In this document: piece after piece, positions 61,321 through 64,000 of the stretch | How the letters are laid out: the number at the start of each line of letters is the position of its first letter | Position numbering within the stretch: the stretch's first letter is position 1 | Assembly (NCBI RefSeq): GCF_001682385.1 | Contig: NZ_CP016210.1 | Location: 4,340,001 to 4,404,000, forward strand | DNA: 64,000 nt | DNA from: Azoarcus olearius | GTDB taxonomy: Bacteria; Pseudomonadota; Gammaproteobacteria; Burkholderiales; Rhodocyclaceae | Reading direction: 5' to 3' | Made by a program: the position numbers and the translations under genes | The notes under the pieces: model-generated | Seen by the model: only the letters and a program-made list of their open reading frames with translations | Database searches by the model: none | What the model was told of the DNA's origin: nothing

Positions 61321-63841
61321 CGAGCGGAATCCAGAATTCGAAGTAGGCGCCCTCGCCCGGCGCCGACTCCAGCCGCACCGCCCCACCCATCAGCGCCACC
61401 ACCTCGCGCACCAGCGCGAGCCCGAGGCCGGTACCGCCGTGCTCGCGGGTGATGAAGGTGGACGCCTGGCGGAAGCGATCGAAGATCACCGGCTGCATCT
61501 CGGCAGCGATGCCGGGGCCGGTGTCGCGCACGCCGACGATCAGCCGGTCCGCTTCCGTGCGGGCAAGCAGCTTCACCTCGCCCGCCGGGGTGAACTTGAT
61601 CGCGTTGTTCAGCAGGTTGTTGATCACCTGGCGCAGCCGCGTGGGATCGCCGGCCAGCGTCGCCGGCAGCCCGGGCGCGAACTCGGTGGCGAACGCCAGC
61701 CCCTTCTGCTGCGCCATCGTGCCGTGCAGGTTGGCCACCTGCTGCAGCAGCGCCGGCAGGTCGAACGCGACCGACTCAAGGCTCATGTGCCCAGCCTCGA
61801 TCTTGGCGATGTCGAGCACGTCGTTGACCAGCGACAGCAGGTGTTCGCCGCTCTGGTAGATGGTGTCGGCATGGTCGCGCACTTCATCGTTGGGGGCGTC
61901 GTCGCGGATCAGCTCGGCAAAGCCGAGAATGCCGTTCAGCGGGGTGCGCAGCTCGTGCGACATGCTGGCGACGAAGTCGCTCTTCATGCGGCTGTTGTCC
62001 TCGGCCTGACGGCGGGCGTCTTCCAGCCGCTGGAAGGATTCGCTGACGCTGTCCGCCATGTTGTTGAGCGAATCGCTGAGGCGGCCGAGTTCGTCCTTCG
62101 ACTCGCTGCGGAAGCGGAAGCCGAAGTCGCCCGCCTCGATGCGGTTGAGCCCGCCGATGAGGTCGGTGATGCGGCGGGTCAGCATCGACGCCAGCCAGAT
62201 CGCCACCGCGACCACGAAGAACACCATGATCAGCGTGGAGAAGGTGAGGCCGAAGGCGGTGCGGCTCATCGAATGGTCGATCAGGCTCTGCAGCCCGGCC
62301 TGCTGCTCCTTCATCCGCTCGCCGAACTCGGCCACCTTGTCTTCCATCAGGCGCGCCGTGGTGCGCGCCGGCTCGTGGAAGTCGTCCACGTTGGCGCCGA
62401 TGGTCACGTAGCCGAAACCGCGCGGCGTGCGCCCGTACTGGCCGGTGTGATAGGGGATGGCCGCGGCGGTGGTGAGCTTCCACACCCCGCTCCACAGGAT
62501 CAGGAAGGAGCCGGAACCGCCGTATTCGGTGAGGTCATGCCAGCCCTGGCACTGCGGCGCGAAGTTGAGGTAGCGGCATTCCAGCGCGACATTGCCTGCA
62601 CGCGTCAGCGCCGCCGCGGGCTTCTTGTCGCGCGTCTGGTGGTCGAAGGGCGGAATGCTTGCGAGATAGGTGCGCAGCGGCTGCCCGCTCGCCTGCCAGG
62701 CGGCGTGGAGGCCGTCCTCCAGCCAGGGCGTGGCGTGCTCGCCGGTTTGCGGATCGAAGCCGACGATGGAATGGTGGCGCGGGTGGGCGATGTTGCGGTC
62801 GAGGTAATCCCAGATGAAGGCGTAGTTGCCGTTGGCAGCGTCGGGAATCGGCGTGTAGCGCTCGGCCGTCGGCATCAGGTTGTCGGTGAAGCTCATCACA
62901 TGGGTGTGATCGAGCGCGAGCGTGACGTAGCCGATGACCTTGCCGTCGCGCGCCACCGGCGTCGCCCAGCGCACGATGCCCTGGAAGCGCTTGCCCTGCG
63001 GATTCTCCCGCCCGGCGTAGGCCTCGGCCGCGGGGGCGAACGGGATGCCGAGCTTGGCCGCCTTTTCCGGCGTGAACGGGCCGATCACGCGCGACGGCAC
63101 GTAGGGGCCGATCACGTCCGACACGTAGATCTCGCCCGGCTTGAGCTTTTTCAGCTCGTCAAAGTAGGTCTCGGCCTTGCACCAGGTGTTGGCCTTGTCG
63201 GAGACATCGCGCAGTTCGCGCGGCAGCAGCCCGGTGCGCGAGATCTTGAGCCGCTCGCGGCCGTCGAGGCCGACGAAGGTGATCTCGTGATAAAGCGGCA
63301 GCGGCACCGTGCGCCGCACCGTTTCCGGCGGGCGGTAGTGGAAGTCCTGGCGGTTCTCGGCATTGCTGGCGACCACGCCCTGGGTGTCGGGAACAGGGCT
63401 CTGCTTCGGCGCCCAGCCCTTGCCGTCGGCGGCCAGCACCCACTCACCGGCTTCGACGATGTTGCGCGTGCGGTTGTCGATGAAGCGCCGGTACTGCGCC
63501 TCGGTCGGTTCGAGGGCGGCGGCGAGCAGCACGTCGCGGTCGCGGTCGTACAGGAAGTCGGCCACCGCGCGCGCGGTGTCGGTGGTCAGGCGCTCGATCT
63601 CCTCGCGCGCCCGGTCGTCCAGCGCCTTCACCGACTCGGTGGTGAAGGTCTTGCCCATCTGCGCGACGGTGTTGCGCACTTCGTCGGCCAGCGTCGCGGT
63701 GCGCTCGGCCAGCCCGCTGCCGAGGTGGGTCACGCCTTCCCAGGCGAGCAGCGCGAGCAGGATCAGCGGCACCACCTTGATGATGACGAAGAGCAGGATG
63801 AGCTTGGCGCGTATGCCCCACTTGTGCAGATCGATTCCCAT
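61283..63841 (-). CDS. Membrane sensor histidine kinase with large periplasmic Cache-like domain
   Basis: The 852-residue protein has an N-terminal membrane segment (about 13-30), a very long periplasmic part (about 31-535) containing Cache-like features (YVTLALDHTHVMSF; CQGWHDLTEYGGSG) and a second membrane segment (LIMVFFVVAVAIWLASML). HAMP, HisKA (MSHELRTPLNG, His629) and a HATPase domain with DTGPGI and GGTGLGLALV follow. It lacks a receiver and so should phosphorylate a separate regulator, possibly the convergent receiver protein. Two Cys flank a tyrosine-rich segment in the periplasm. The signal is unknown. Confidence 0.88.
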   Translation of the reverse strand: MGIDLHKWGIRAKLILLFVIIKVVPLILLALLAWEGVTHLGSGLAERTATLADEVRNTVAQMGKTFTTESVKALDDRAREEIERLTTDTARAVADFLYDRDRDVLLAAALEPTEAQYRRFIDNRTRNIVEAGEWVLAADGKGWAPKQSPVPDTQGVVASNAENRQDFHYRPPETVRRTVPLPLYHEITFVGLDGRERLKISRTGLLPRELRDVSDKANTWCKAETYFDELKKLKPGEIYVSDVIGPYVPSRVIGPFTPEKAAKLGIPFAPAAEAYAGRENPQGKRFQGIVRWATPVARDGKVIGYVTLALDHTHVMSFTDNLMPTAERYTPIPDAANGNYAFIWDYLDRNIAHPRHHSIVGFDPQTGEHATPWLEDGLHAAWQASGQPLRTYLASIPPFDHQTRDKKPAAALTRAGNVALECRYLNFAPQCQGWHDLTEYGGSGSFLILWSGVWKLTTAAAIPYHTGQYGRTPRGFGYVTIGANVDDFHEPARTTARLMEDKVAEFGERMKEQQAGLQSLIDHSMSRTAFGLTFSTLIMVFFVVAVAIWLASMLTRRITDLIGGLNRIEAGDFGFRFRSESKDELGRLSDSLNNMADSVSESFQRLEDARRQAEDNSRMKSDFVASMSHELRTPLNGILGFAELIRDDAPNDEVRDHADTIYQSGEHLLSLVNDVLDIAKIEAGHMSLESVAFDLPALLQQVANLHGTMAQQKGLAFATEFAPGLPATLAGDPTRLRQVINNLLNNAIKFTPAGEVKLLARTEADRLIVGVRDTGPGIAAEMQPVIFDRFRQASTFITREHGGTGLGLALVREVVALMGGAVRLESAPGEGAYFEFWIPLVSPAAPTEGRSS

Positions 63842-64000
63842 CCGGCGGCTACGTCCTTTGTTTTATTCCGGCGACGCATCCCCGCGACCGTCGGCCTGCT
63901 CCGGCGGCTGGCCGGCGTAGGGCGATTCTACCGGCAACATCGGTGGCAAAAAGGAAGAAATGCACGCCGGAACACTGCCGGGAGCAGCGCCAGCGGCATT
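63842..64000. promoter_or_regulatory. Upstream region of the sensor kinase gene
   Basis: No gene is seen in the last 159 nt. On the minus strand a TAGAAT hexamer (63925-63930) lies 84 nt before the kinase start and could be its -10 box, but the nearest -35-like TTGCCA is only 13 nt away, so the promoter is uncertain. Confidence 0.3.

Overview
The window is GC-rich, densely coded DNA of a betaproteobacterium. The combination of a full cytochrome c maturation operon, a napFDAGHBC nitrate reductase operon, heme and PAS sensors and a xanthomonadin/aryl-polyene-type pigment locus suggests a denitrifying Rhodocyclales-type organism (Azoarcus/Thauera/Aromatoleum group). That placement is inferred from gene content and protein resemblance, not from a search. 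I saw no rRNA, tRNA, CRISPR array, insertion sequence or phage gene.

Region 1 (1-23511) is a type VI secretion system (T6SS) in two divergent arms. The leftward arm is tssJ-tssK-tssL-tssM-tagF, with tagF cut by the window edge. The rightward arm is tssA-tssB-tssC-hcp-hcp2-tagJ-tssE-tssF-tssG-clpV. It continues into a lipoprotein gene overlapping clpV, a class 3 lipase, a PI-PLC-like protein and a TPR-methyltransferase, which together look like an effector/accessory module. No VgrG or PAAR gene is in the window.

Region 2 (23512-26747, minus strand) encodes a FecR-like exported protein, a membrane DUF3365-HAMP protein with a CxxCH heme motif, and a Ser/Thr protein kinase with a duplicated C-terminal domain. 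The three may form a signalling relay that meets the T6SS tail to tail.

Region 3 (26929-38032) looks like an aryl-polyene/xanthomonadin-type pigment locus in two convergent halves. The plus half is ketosynthase, chain-length-factor-like protein, dehydratase, ketoreductase and a coupled cation/proton antiporter, followed by argC. The minus half is lipoprotein, FAD halogenase-like enzyme, XanB2/FkbO-type chorismatase, MipA/OmpV protein, acyltransferase and glycosyltransferase, mostly joined by 4-nt start/stop overlaps. Acyl carrier proteins, the ligase and the lipid-export genes usual in such clusters are absent here.

Region 4 (38150-41239) is D/L-alanine catabolism: an Lrp-type regulator divergent from dadA and alr. 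Region 5 (41258-48661, minus) is a complete ccmABCDEFGHI operon ending in a 69-residue cysteine-rich unknown. Region 6 (48662-50886) is a comparatively AT-rich intergenic stretch and a PAS-containing chemoreceptor. Region 7 (50935-57499, minus) is napFDAGHBC with an FNR-like box upstream, a REP-like palindromic insert between napA and napG, and a strong terminator after napC. Region 8 (57677-63841) holds a hybrid sensor kinase, a stand-alone receiver and a second sensor kinase whose 3' end overlaps the receiver gene.

Functionally, ccm would mature NapB, NapC and possibly the DUF3365 heme sensor, while the sensors and chemoreceptor fit life at changing oxygen and nitrate levels.
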